A stretch of DNA of 25,144 bases from Balantidium ctenopharyngodoni. Lineage: Eukaryota; Ciliophora; Litostomatea; Vestibuliferida; Balantidiidae. The notes below the pieces were generated by a model. That model was not told where the DNA came from. It did not search any database and saw nothing but the letters and a program-made list of their open reading frames with translations. Below are positions 1-10,601 of the stretch, in pieces; the stretch's first letter is position 1; the number at the start of each line of letters is the position of its first letter. The DNA lies in assembly GCA_036325645.1 (NCBI GenBank), contig JAWNBB010005767.1, positions 1-25,144 of the forward strand. Direction: 5' to 3'. Made by a program: the position numbers and the translations under genes.

Positions 1-30
1 GGGGATTGGGGATTGGGGATTGGGGATGGG
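1..30 (+). repeat. G-rich heptamer tandem repeat (GGGGATT)n
   Basis: Three full GGGGATT units are followed by GGGGAT and GGG. Four G4 runs separated by three-base ATT loops form an ideal G-quadruplex pattern. The tract lies at the very edge of the window, so its full length is unknown. It looks telomere-like in composition, but I do not recognise the unit as a known ciliate telomere repeat. Confidence 0.85.
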
Positions 31-40
31 CCCAATCCCC
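15..40. repeat. Perfect 10-bp inverted repeat at the G/C switch
   Basis: Bases 31-40 (CCCAATCCCC) are the exact reverse complement of 15-24 (GGGGATTGGG), with a six-base spacer at 25-30. The inverted repeat sits where the + strand changes from G-rich to C-rich. Confidence 0.8.
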
Positions 41-276
41 AAATATCTCAAATACCTACACTTAACCCTAACCTTAACCCTCATCCTATCTAATTAATAT
101 CTTCTCTATCCCCACACCCCAATCCCAAACCATTCAACTCCACCTTCCTCCATTAATCCATCTTTTACCACCCAAGATATTTATTTAACACATAAAAATA
201 ATGTCCACATTTTATAATTCTAATAATGAAATATTATAAAAAATATTATGAATCGCGATTGATTTATCTCCTTAAG
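41..276. other. C-rich, G-poor flank with degenerate CCCTAA-like repeats
   Basis: This 3' flank of the RCC1 gene is almost free of G; the block 61-120 has 25 C and no G. At 61-81 there are degenerate telomere-like units of the CCCTAA/CCTTAA type. No coding frame is supported here; the short plus-strand frame from 226 overlaps the end of the opposite gene and is its shadow. Confidence 0.6.
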
Positions 277-3200
277 TTACCGGTCAAAGGCCTTATCAAT
301 ACAAACTTTAATCATATCGTTGAATTCTTTTTCTATATCAAATACGCTTTTATTCGTGGAGTTATTTATAAGGCACAGGGAATGAAACCCTCCACAGGCG
401 ATTTCCTCGAAACTAAAACCTCGAAGCGAGTCATCCCCGTCATTCCAATCTTGGCTGATTAGGAAGTAAGGGATAGGCTTCGGAAGCGATTTTTTTATAT
501 CTCGACCTAGCCCTATTTGACCAAACCGGTTGTTTCCCCAACCCCACAAACTTTTTCGGTTTGTGTAATTATCACTTATCACTGCAAGGCAATGCCCTTC
601 GCCGCATGAAACCTTCTCGACTTTCATCGTGAGGAAAGACTCGATTTTGATGGGGTCGATGAAGTCGTAGCATGTTAAGTCCTTCATAAATAAATGCTTT
701 TTCGGAGGCTCTTCGCTGACGCCTCACTGGTTGAGATCGTTGACACCGCAGGCTAATAGCTCTCGTTTATCAGTGATAAACAAGGAAAATGTTTTCCCGC
801 ATTGTATATCGATGATATAGGGCGGAAGCGTATAAATCAATCTCGGTGTTAATACTCTGCTTTTGATCATCCCTTGTCCTGGTTCATACGAATCTTCGCA
901 GAACCCTCAGCCTAACTGGCCGTTAGAGCCGAACCCCCAGGAATAGCATTGCCCTTTTTCAGTCAAGGCAACTGTGTGAGCTTCTCCTGAAGAAATTTTT
1001 ACAATTTTCGTGTGTAATTCTTCAATCCGTGTCGGAGTATTTATATACAATTTACTCTCAAAGCCAGGAATACTCGTCATCACCCCTTCATTTCATCCCA
1101 ATTGCCCTCCCTGGGCAGACCCCCAAGAGTATCAGTTTCCTTCCCGTGATAACACCACACTATGAACAGTCCCACATGAGACACTGATAATGAATTCATT
1201 ATTCGGAATTTCAATTTTCACGAGTTCAAAATCCTTTACCACAGTATCATCCGCGCATCACAATCCATCGCAATTTGAACCGAAAGCATAAACCTCCCCA
1301 GTCTTCGTTCATAGCAACGAGTGTTCATTCCCGCAGCTCCCCATGGTAAAAAAATGTTTCGTATTATGAAGAGCATTGATACTAACAGGAGTACTAATAA
1401 TACTTTTATTCTTCGTATTCCTCGAACCACACTGAAACGATTTATTATTACCAAAAGCATAGCAATCCCCTTCTTTAGTAAGCACTAAATTATGATCCCA
1501 CCCGCAGTAGATCTTCGTGATGTAAAGATCCTTAAGCTTGAACACCATTCTCGGCAAGGCGAGAATATCGTAATTATCATGTCCAGTTTGATTGTTGATA
1601 TTATGTCCGAAGGAAAAGACGATATTTGAAGGACTATTTTTTTTAAACGATCACCCGTTTAATCAATAATCGTATCAATAAATCGAAAAAATCGAACCTT
1701 GCATTGAAGAGCTTTTCTTGCTTTTCTGCGGGGAGAGACTCCGTTGGAAAAACGGTGAAATGAAAAGATTCTCGTTTGGGTACCCGCTCTGGTATTCCAT
1801 GAGGAGTATTTGTTTGATTAAGAACGTCATAAATGTTTTCCCGCTGAAAAACCGCTGGTATTCGTTTGTTTTATCGGACACGTTCGGGAAGGTAATTTTC
1901 CGCATTGCGCCGTAATTAACATTTTCGTAATTTCAGTTGCTTTCACACAAATTCAAATTGTTTAAATTGTTATTTAAATGATCTAAAACCGGGGAACACT
2001 CGTCGATGTTGTTTCAAGAATTTACGGTTTCGTAGTTGTCTTTATTGAGTAGTTCGTTATTTTTGTTGGCGTTGCACGCGGGTTTCTCGGCTAACTCGCG
2101 GTTGATCGTATTAAGTAATTCGAGTTGTTTGTTCCTTTGTTTCGGTATTGTTACGTTTGAGTATCGACACTGCGGTTCTCAGTGCTTCATTGTGTTATAG
2201 TATTGGCAGTGATACATTTCCTTGAAGTATTCACTAATGTATTCGGTTTCGAGTTTCATTGTTTTCCTCGCGAGCTTCCATAGCGGGTATCAGTTCAAGC
2301 CGTGCCCGATATTATTTCGTCCCCGGGGATCGCCCGATGTGTACAGACTCATCGTTCAACACTTTGAGAAATACTCTTCGCTTTTGATGTAATCACTGTT
2401 TCATCAGGTTTCTAAAATATTCAAAACACTGAGATTCTCGTACGTTCAGGTGTTCCAGTAGTAGTTTCACCCGTAGTGGATCTCCTTGCGCAGGGTGATA
2501 AATCTCTCCTTCGCTCGGTTAATGTAATCGTCATCCACCTCCATGAAATAGCAGTTCACAAAGGAAAATCAGTGACATGTATATCAACACCGCTCATTTT
2601 CGTAATTGATCGAGGAAATGCTTTTGAACACTTCACCACAGTCTTTCAACCAGTTTGTGATTACGATGGAATTGTGGATTGAATACCGCGTGGATCAGGC
2701 GCAGTACAAGTCCTTTTGAGATATTTGGTTGTATTCTTCACTTTGAAGCTTTTGCTTATATCACGTGCTCGGTAAGTATCAAGGCAAATCAGTGGAAATA
2801 TCTCTCCAATTTATGAACGGGTTGTTCGGGTGACTTGAGCTAGTGACACTGGGGTTGATTATCAGACTCGAATTCTCGCTGGGACATTGAATAATCGTTT
2901 GGTTATTCGGGTTCGCGGAGTTCTGAACTTGTTTGATTTTTGATTCGTGGCTGCGGTTGAGGAGCTCGCCGTTGTTGTTATATTGTCTGATGTCGATTAG
3001 CGAGTTTGTCAGGGGTTTAACGCCTTTCATTATATTATTGCTGTTGTTTACGAATAAGTTGATCTCGGTGAGATTGTTCATGATCGACGTTTCGAGATGG
3101 TTGTACTGGCTGATGTTCCGAATTCAAAGGTAATAATTTATTTCCTCGGCTTTGATGTACGCTTTTACCACAGGGGGGGTGATTGAAATATCTTCGATTT

Positions 3201-4759
3201 TTATTTTCTTATTTCATGACTCTAAAGATAAGGACGCGATATACTTCACGGTAGGATTTCAATTAAAATTCAGCTTTTTCTCTCAGGTTGAAATGAAGAT
3301 CTGCGGGTAATCCCGGCACGCGAGGATGAGTTCCGTGAGGAAGGTCTTCGGTTTAAACCGTTCGCGATTCTGTTCGATGTAATTGTAATCTCAATATTCA
3401 TCGATTATTTTATATTCGAGTACTTTAACGAGTGTTCGAAACGCGAGCAACGAGTAGAACTTTTCGAAGAACGCGTGATCGTGGATTTCATTCGGTAGAA
3501 GCACTGACTGAAGTATTCTCAACACCTTTTCAATGCGATCACACGCCAGGGAACCCTCTGAAATGATATCTCTAATCATCGCGGTCAAAATGCCGATCTT
3601 TAAATAATTACAAACCGCGCGATTTTCTTTTTCGGTCTTGATAATCACGCTTAAAGAGAGGGCTTTGTTGATTCCATATTGTTTCATGTTCTTCCTCAGG
3701 AGCTCTCAGTTAGTAATGTGGTTGAATACGTTATCTTTGACTCATCTGCACCAAGAATCGAAATAGCTGCAATAGTTGGAGTTGTTGACGTAGTCGCTGT
3801 ATCACGCCTTAAAGTTACTCGATTTAATCAAAGAGTACTTCAATAGCACATCATGTTTCAATCGATACATAATTACGTAATTTCCGATTTGAGTTCGGGG
3901 GTTTTCGTTGAGGAAGAAGCCCTTTTTCACGAAGGTGTTATCCTGGTCTTCTCCCTTGTTGAAGTATACTTTGTATTCAATATTTGATATCGTGTTTTCA
4001 AATACATTTTCGTGACGGTATTTAATACAAAATGTCTCTTCAATGATGCTTTTATTTTCAATTTTAGTGGAGTATGTGTACGTGTGGTACTGCGGTTCTC
4101 GCTCGTAATTATAAAAATTATATTTCGCTTGGATCTTATTCTGCTTGTTCGTGTTAAATCAACACGGGACGATATTATCCACAAAGCGAATAATTACTTT
4201 TCCTTGGGCGTTGACGGTGTTATCTTCGGTAAGAAGGGTAAACAACAAGGAAGTGTTTAAATGATTACGATTAAATGTGTTCATGTTCCAGGGGTTCGTC
4301 GTGCATTTGGTGTCAGTGTAAATGATTTGACTGACTAATATTATATACCCGTCTATTTCACTGTAATTAACCAACGGGAAAATAATTTCATTTGATAAAC
4401 AGTTTTCGATTTGATCTCCTTTGGTGTCTATCACTTGCAGGTAATCTAAGAACAAATAATTCAACGCCTTTATTTCCCTTCTCACCTGCTTGGATTGAGG
4501 GTAAGGAATCATTTTTATCGTCAACCCTTTCCATTGAAACCCGTTGATCCAGTTTGCCGACGAAACAGGAGGTAATGAATCGATGAGTAAATTATTATCT
4601 TTATTAGCTGAATTGTACTGGTAGAACAAAGCGATTGCGAAGGAAATCCAATTGAAATCTGATTGCAATCTCACAAGGGATCTCAGGTATGTTCAATAGT
4701 AATTGCTTGTTTTTGTATTTCAGCGCGAAGCTTTTCACTGGTTTGATCATGTGATTCAT
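277..4759 (-). CDS. Very large RCC1-repeat (RLD) protein, one 16-nt intron
   Basis: With UGA read as Trp this is one frame of 1488 residues after removing an intron at 4659-4674; it stops at TAA (279-277). The C-terminal third (about residues 1035-1480) holds about seven RCC1-type blades with the usual CG-x-H and G-Q-L-G signatures: CGWDHN, SCGTVHS, SSGEAHT, GQLGW twice, SCGEGHC and FGQIGLG. This predicts a beta-propeller of the kind used for GTPase exchange, chromatin docking or ubiquitin-ligase substrate binding. The N-terminal 1000 residues are not recognised; an Asn-rich linker lies near residues 900-950. No HECT domain is visible after the propeller. The start ATG (4759-4757) is chosen because splicing joins its frame to the long one and a TAA lies just upstream in frame. 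About thirty Trp codons are UGA. The C-terminal fold is firm; the cellular role is unknown. Confidence 0.85.
4659..4674 (-). other. 16-nt spliceosomal intron
   Basis: On the minus strand the sequence is GTGAGATTGCAATCAG, with a GTGAG 5' site and CAG 3' site. Exon 1 (85 nt, 28 codons plus one base) is open in a different frame from exon 2. Removing exactly these 16 bases joins them through a Tyr codon, giving IPEIPYFNWISFAIAL. If retained, the exon-1 frame meets a TAA within about 30 codons. The length matches the 15-16 nt introns known from heterotrich ciliates. Confidence 0.8.
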
Positions 4760-4946
4760 TCATTCTGCCAGTTTCGTTGGTTCAAATTAAGGAGTAAAGA
4801 CGCGGTGATAAATTGATTATTTTTTATTCATCGCGAATGGGAGACGATCGCACCGAAATCGCTTTGCGTCGCGAATTGTTTTTTCTCATCCTCTGGTGCA
4901 CATGGCCTAGATGTTAAGATAAAACGAGTAAAATATTTATATTTAA

Positions 4947-5510
4947 TTACATGGTGATGAATCAATTACAAGTACATTTACAATTTTGATCGAATAAATA
5001 ATTATTATTTTTATTCAAATCTCAAATGAAGTCGTCGTTGTTGCTTTCGCTATGTCCTTGTTCACAATTCGTATCGTTGTTGTTATTATTATTAATCATC
5101 TTATTATTATTCGGGTTGTTGCTTGCACTTTCGTTTCATTCCACATTTTTATTCAAGTTAGTTTTATCGTTCTTCCCGTGGTTATTTCCGGTCACACGCG
5201 TTTTATTTTGTTCATGTTCTCAATTGAGAGATTTGTTTTTAATCAAGTTCTCTTCGATTTTCACTTCGTGCTGATTGTTCTGGATTTCCGTGCGGGAAGT
5301 GAGTTTACTCTCCTTAATATCGTTATTATTATTCTTACTGAATGAGGCGTTTATTATGTTTTCTTCGCACTTTTTACTCGCTTTCTCTCAATCGTTCCCA
5401 CTAATCGACTTTTCGTTTTTGGGGTTTTCTTCGGTTTTTTGGTCGTTGAGGTTGCTACCGTTGGTTATTATTTTTCTTTCTTTTTTATTGTCGTTATGGC
5501 AGACACCCAT
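4947..5510 (-). CDS. Asn-rich low-complexity hypothetical protein
   Basis: An open frame of 187 residues runs from ATG (5510-5508) to TAA (4949-4947), with five in-frame UGA codons. The product is rich in Asn, Glu, Lys and Ser with short polyAsn runs (for example NNNNND) and no membrane segment or recognisable domain. It is probably disordered. A TAA lies three codons upstream of the ATG in frame, so the start is well bounded. It ends only 187 bases before the start of the RCC1 gene on the same strand. The coding call rests on length, codon make-up and the ATG; the C-terminal 35 residues are AT-rich and could be read-through of a shorter or spliced gene. Confidence 0.6.
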
Positions 5511-6379
5511 TTGTAATTACTTGAAGATAATAAATAATTGTGATAATTTCGTTTTTATGTATTGAAATATAAAATAAAAGAGCATTGAAATCGGGGTGTG
5601 GTATTGTTATGGGAGATTATTTGAGTTGGTTTGGGTATTTGTGCGCTGGAGTTAGAGTTTAGTAAAGGGTGTCATTATCAAAGCAATGACAATGATAACA
5701 CGGGCAACAGGGGCGATTTCATGCAAGGATGACGAAATTAAAGTTGATTAATTCATATTTATTTAAAAGTATCTTTTTTACTGGGATTAGCAGTATATGA
5801 GAATTCTATTTTTGATATTTTACTTTACATTAAATATCGACGTATGAAAGATAATCCACAAAAATAAGAATTTTAAAAATAGAAGAAAGAATTTAATGTA
5901 ATATATTGATATAATTGTTTTTATTATAGTTAATATACTTAATAATACTATTATAGACAATTACATTTGTCCTCGATGGACGTGAATATGGAAACAACAC
6001 GATTAAAACGCATCACAATGTCCATTTCCATTTAAATCGATATCACCATTAAACACGAAACCCCCTTCTCCTCTATCAAAATACCCCGAAACTCCCAAGT
6101 TATTATAACTGTACATATCATAAGATAAATAAAAACATCACAAATCAACATTTTATTAATAATCCCATCAAAAACATCCACTCTCACACCAATCAATCAA
6201 ACCTTCCCATGCATTGTGATATCGAACCTTCGTTTCATCATCCTACTTCACCACACTCGTGAGATACCACAGTAAACAGAATAAACATCATAATTTCAAA
6301 GATTAAAGAACAACTACTTTAATTAATTAAAATCATCTTTTCAATCACAATCCCTTTAAAATATCTTTACTCACCCGCT
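5511..6379. other. Gene-free spacer with G-to-C skew switch
   Basis: No supported gene. The left part is G-rich (5581-5640 has about 21 G and 2 C), the right part C-rich (6121-6180 has about 12 C and 1 G). The change occurs near 5750-5950. The spacer serves as 5' flank of the Asn-rich gene and 3' flank of the next gene on the same strand. I see no tRNA or tandem repeat. Confidence 0.6.
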
Positions 6380-7885
6380 TTAATCCTTCTTTCATTCAAC
6401 ATTAATTTTATTCTCCCCGCATTTCACTTCGACATTTCATTTCCTTCCTTCCAAATATCCTTCTTTAAACACGTAAATATCCAAATATCCCGGGCTTATT
6501 ATTCCTTGGTATATCCCTCAGGAATTACTTTCCTCACTAAGCAAATATTTATTTTCAACCCCGATATCGCTTTTCACAACGGAGACAGTCGCTCCTGTAA
6601 TTCACTCCATGTCTCAATTGTTTTCCTCGTACACGAAAACCTCCAAGTAGCTATTGATTTGCCGTTTCAATCTCACAATTTTTCCGACGCTGTCTTCACT
6701 GACTATTTTATCGAATCGAACCACGATTGCAGAGGTCAAATAATTTTTGTTCTGCTCCGCTTCGATTAAGTAGGCGTCGTAGGTTAAGTTCTTAAATATA
6801 ATTACGCCTTCATTGTCTGTGTACCCCGAAGCGACTCACTTCCCTTTTCATTGATTAATAATATCCAAATCGTCAATCCCTTCCTTGCGGTTGTAGTAGC
6901 CGGTCATGTTGTTATATGAACTATACCTCGAAGAAGAGGAAGATCAAGGCCGAGAAGTGTTGAAGAAACTGCAATTAACATTACTGTTAGTATTGCTCTG
7001 GTGTTGTCTCCCCGAGGAAAAGGAATTACGATGAGACGTGAATGTCGTTGCATTGAATTTATTTGTCCTCGTCGTGATTGGTCTCGGGTTGAAAAAAGAA
7101 GAATTGTTATTGTTATTGTTATTGTTCAAAATGAACGTTTCGCTGATCGGGTTTAGATTTCCAAACGTTGTCATTGTGCTAAGATTCCCGTTCTTCCGGT
7201 TGTAATTGTAAACCGAATCCAGTCAACCATAAGCCTCAGCGCTATAATATTTTATTTGTATTATGTTTAATTGATACAGATTCACTTTAACACCCAGTCA
7301 TTTCGAAGGCAGTCACTCGTCCTGCGGCGCGACGGAGCTGTCTTCATAATCGTACACAGTAAAATGAAGATTTAAACTTGGCATTTGCTCCGCGATTTTC
7401 GGTAATAATGTCTTAATGTTCGGCCAATTGCCGCTTGATAATTTCGAATGGAGAGGGATAATTTTTGTTTCTTCGTTCTCTGCGGGTTTCCACGCGATCT
7501 GCACTTCCATTGCGCCGATACGGAGAGTCGTATCACCGATCGGCTTTAAAAATACTTTAATGAAAGGGTATTTTACTAATATAATGCGTTGGAGGATTTT
7601 CGCGAAGTTCAAGTAGATGTTATTATTATGGTTAAAGTGCGTGGAATGCTCGTTGCACTTAGAACAGTGCTCAATGGTGATGATAATATCGTTTTGTTCC
7701 ATGTAATCGAACTCGAGGAAGTGTGTTTGCGTTTTATTCACAGTTTTATGACTTGTGTTGCTTGATGTCCCGTCAGTGGAACTTAAAGAATTTACTTTGG
7801 GTTTAGTGTGGACAACTCCCGATGGTTTCCATATTTCTTTTAGAGCGTTGTTAGTGGGTCCTTTCTTTGGTTTGGTGTTTTTCAT
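6380..7885 (-). CDS. Hypothetical protein: CxxC/His cluster plus two CarboxypepD-reg-like repeats
   Basis: One frame of 501 residues runs from ATG (7885-7883) to TAA (6382-6380), with eleven UGA codons read as Trp. Residues about 65-170 form a compact alpha/beta-looking segment opening with a Cys/His cluster, C74-x2-C77 then H80, H83 and H86, which could bind a metal or act in redox. A disordered middle follows: eight Asn in a row near residue 255 and a Ser run near 318. Residues about 350-501 resemble two carboxypeptidase-regulatory-like (transthyretin-like) beta repeats; the first shows GYTDNEGVIIFKNL then YLIEAE, the second GATVSVVKS then GYLDIYVFKEGY. The frame stays open to 8002, but the earlier ATG lies in AT-rich flank, so 7885 is preferred. 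There is no signal peptide. The function is not known; domain naming is by pattern only. Confidence 0.8.
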
Positions 7886-8877
7886 TAAATTTAATTTAAA
7901 ATGTAAATAATAGAATGAATAAATATTGTTCGTCGTTTGATATTTGATGATATCAAAGAGAGGAGGAACAGGTAGAAGATATTTGACAACGAGGGTAAAC
8001 AAAGTAAAGAAGTAAAAATGTTAATATTAGATGATTGGGACGATGAAGTGGTAAAATACACAACAATTAAATAACACTTTTAATGGAATTTTATTAGGAA
8101 ATGGTACAATAGATAATTAGTTTAAAGCGATAAACTGACGCGACATTCCGGTGAGCATTCGGTGTAAAAGGTTTATCTCGGTTTACGTTGATTTGAGAAG
8201 TGTTGAAAGCCCAATGTTGATGAATATCGAGTCAGTTAAATATAATGTTTATGATTGTAAAACGCGAATGATGTCTTTCTTGAGGTGTATGGGTTGATTT
8301 GTTACGCAAATGTTTTTACTTTTGATATGCATCTTTTACTTGGTATCATCGACAACGAAATAAGCTTTCCTTACATGCATTAACAATCCAAGTGAATATC
8401 TAAAATATTCCAAATGCCTTCAATACTCATTACACCTCGATAGAAGAACAAACAATCAAAGTATTCTCCGAGAAGACAATCACATGAAGTATCTAAAATT
8501 TAAAAATGAAACAACCGAAACACTTGCAATATAAGGCACTGATAAAGACAATGAGCAAATCAAATGGAACGAAATGAGGAGATATTCATTCAACGATGGA
8601 CAAATAAATCACATTTGATGGATAAACAAATCAAAACATTAAGGAATCAATTACAAAATTCACTGCAAATCTCAGCACACGAGACAACACCAAAAACTCG
8701 ATTTAATTTTTGAATCCTTCTTCTTATACTTGTGAGCGGTGTCCTCGCAGTGAATAGTTTTCGAATTAACTATCAAGACATTCCGCCTTGAAATAAAGGG
8801 ATAGTTTACACTTGATTATACTTCTTCAATAACTGACAATAATTATAATGATTTAATAATAAACATTTTAATATAAA
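7886..8877. other. Divergent intergenic region
   Basis: This region lies between a minus-strand and a plus-strand start and must hold both promoters. It is G-rich to about 8330 and C-rich after that. No coding frame or RNA gene is supported. AT-rich runs lie directly before each ATG; I cannot assign a specific promoter motif. Confidence 0.5.
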
Positions 8878-9846
8878 ATGTCCCACTCATCAGGTAATAC
8901 CAAAGGTAATCCTACTTCCGTAAGTGCATTCGTGGTCGATTTCCTTGCGGGAGGACTCTCTGGTTCCCTGGCTAAAACAATCGCCGCTCCAATTGAAAGG
9001 GTTAAACTCCTCCTTCAAACCCAAAACACTTCCAGCGGGAAGCAGTATACAGGAATAGTCAATTGCTTCGGCAGAGTTATCAAAGACGAAGGCGTTTTCG
9101 CCTTGTGGAGAGGGAACATGTCTAACATCATCCGCTATTTTCCAACACAGGCGATCAATTTCTCGGTTAAAGACCAATGAAACAAAATCTTCTGCAAGTA
9201 TGACTCGAAAAAGGAACCCGGGAAGTTCTTCGTCGGTAAGTGACTGAGCGGAGGATGCGCAGGCGCGATAGGCTTACTCTGCGTTTATCCTTTAGACTTC
9301 GCGAGAACGCGTTTAGGTGCTGACCACGGGAGAAGCAAAGAAGAAAGGCAATTCACCGGCACCTTCGATTGCTTATCGAAAATATATAAAAAAGATGGAT
9401 TGAGTGGGATTTACGGTGGGTTTACTATTTCAGTGATTGGTATTTTTGTTTATCGTGCTTTGTATTTCGGTGGGTACGATGCGGGGAAAAAACTATTTTT
9501 AGGGGAAGAAAGTAATATTCCGTTTTGGAAACGGTATCTCTTCGCGCAAGTGGTTACGACAGGAAGTGAAACATGATCTTACCCGATTGATACGATTAGA
9601 AGAAGACTCATGATGCAAGCGGGAAAGAAGGAGCATTGATACAATGGAGCAATTGATTGCGGGTTTAAAATCTTGAAGAAAGAAGGACCGTTCGGGTTCT
9701 TTAAGGGATCCTTTTCCAATATGGTGAGATCAGTGGGAAGTTCCCTTGTTCTGGTTTTATATGATGAGATACAGAAGCAGTTAAAGAAGCAGAGGAGTGC
9801 AAAAGAATGTGTTAAAGATGAGACTCGAGGGAAAACAAAGAAATAA
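8878..9846 (+). CDS. Mitochondrial ADP/ATP carrier (adenine nucleotide translocator)
   Basis: The product (322 residues) exchanges cytosolic ADP for matrix ATP across the mitochondrial inner membrane. Three tandem carrier repeats each carry the P-x-[DE]-x-x-[KR] signature: PIERVK (38-43), PLDFAR (138-143) and PIDTIR (236-241). The third runs on into RRRLMM (241-246), matching the RRRMMM hallmark of this carrier. Usual family length is about 300; here there is a basic C-terminal tail of some 20 residues ([20 protein letters not shown]). Four UGA codons (9178, 9241, 9574, 9637) are read as Trp, beside UGG at ALWRGN and PFWKRY. The ATG follows an AT-rich leader (ataaaATG) and the stop is TAA. 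The motifs make this the most secure call in the window. Confidence 0.96.
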
Positions 9847-10410
9847 AGTAAAGGAAGTGAAAGGTTGAAAGGGTGAAAGGGTGGGATTGATAAACATAAA
9901 AAGTATTTTTGAAACGATATAAGACTTGTAATTGATTTTAAATATTATTTGATGTAATATCAATGTCGTTTCTTTAAGGGTTTTAGAAAGGTTTTGATTT
10001 GAGTGTTTGATATCAGTTGATATAGAGAATACGTTTTAATCTTATGTCATTGTTAGAGGAAGAAGAAGAAGAAGAAGGAACAATGATAAACAGGAGGATG
10101 AAAGGAGTTCAGAAGGAAAATGGGATATAAATAAGAGAAGAAATATGAATAATATGAACAAGGAAATAGGAAATTAAAGTTCACCAAAAATGATATTACG
10201 ACGCCGGGAAACTGAGAACAGTTTAAAGTGTTCAGTGGAAACGGAGCAAGGGTTAGATGAAGAAAAATAAGATGACGCATTCATTGCGAGATGCTGTATT
10301 GATATATCTAAAACAAGGGTTGAAAGGGTGAAATTGTATTCCTTAAAATGAGAGGAGTTGAATATGTTGAATATGTAATGTTACACACTGAAAAATAGAA
10401 TATTGAAACC

Positions 10411-10441
10411 TCCTGATGAGCTTACCCAAAGCTCGTAAGGA
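10411..10441 (+). other. Possible structured RNA hairpin
   Basis: TCCT (10411-10414) pairs with AGGA (10438-10441) and GAGCT (10418-10422) with AGCTC (10430-10434). A symmetrical 3x3 internal loop (GAT/GTA) and a seven-base terminal loop separate them. CTGATGAG is reminiscent of a hammerhead core or a C box, but the rest of those motifs is missing. The stem may be fortuitous. Confidence 0.2.
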
Positions 10442-10532
10442 ATAATAATGCGATAGTTTGTATTATGATAAAGAAAATCATGTGAATTAGTCTTAAAATT
10501 GATAATACCCGTTCGAATAACATTACTCAACT

Positions 10533-10601
10533 GAATTGATCATACATTGCATTTGTACATTGGCTCGAGTCATTGAATGGGAAAGATTCTTTCCTTGTGA
10601 A
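10533..10601 (+). repeat. Dispersed diverged repeat, copy A
   Basis: This stretch resembles 13535-13604. Both begin GAATTGATC and end TTCCTTGTGAA at nearly the same spacing (69 and 70 bases). The last 37 bases match at 30 positions without gaps. It is non-coding as far as I can see. Confidence 0.4.

Noticed and set aside
5026-5565. Plus-strand hydrophobic frames, apparently membrane proteins
   Set aside because: They are the complement of Asn/Asp/Glu codons in the minus-strand Asn-rich gene; AAT and AAC read backward give Ile and Val.
7886-8002. Earlier start for the 6380-7885 gene at 8002
   Set aside because: The added 39 residues come from AT-rich leader with poor coding character; the ATG at 7885 is followed directly by Lys/Pro-rich coding sequence.
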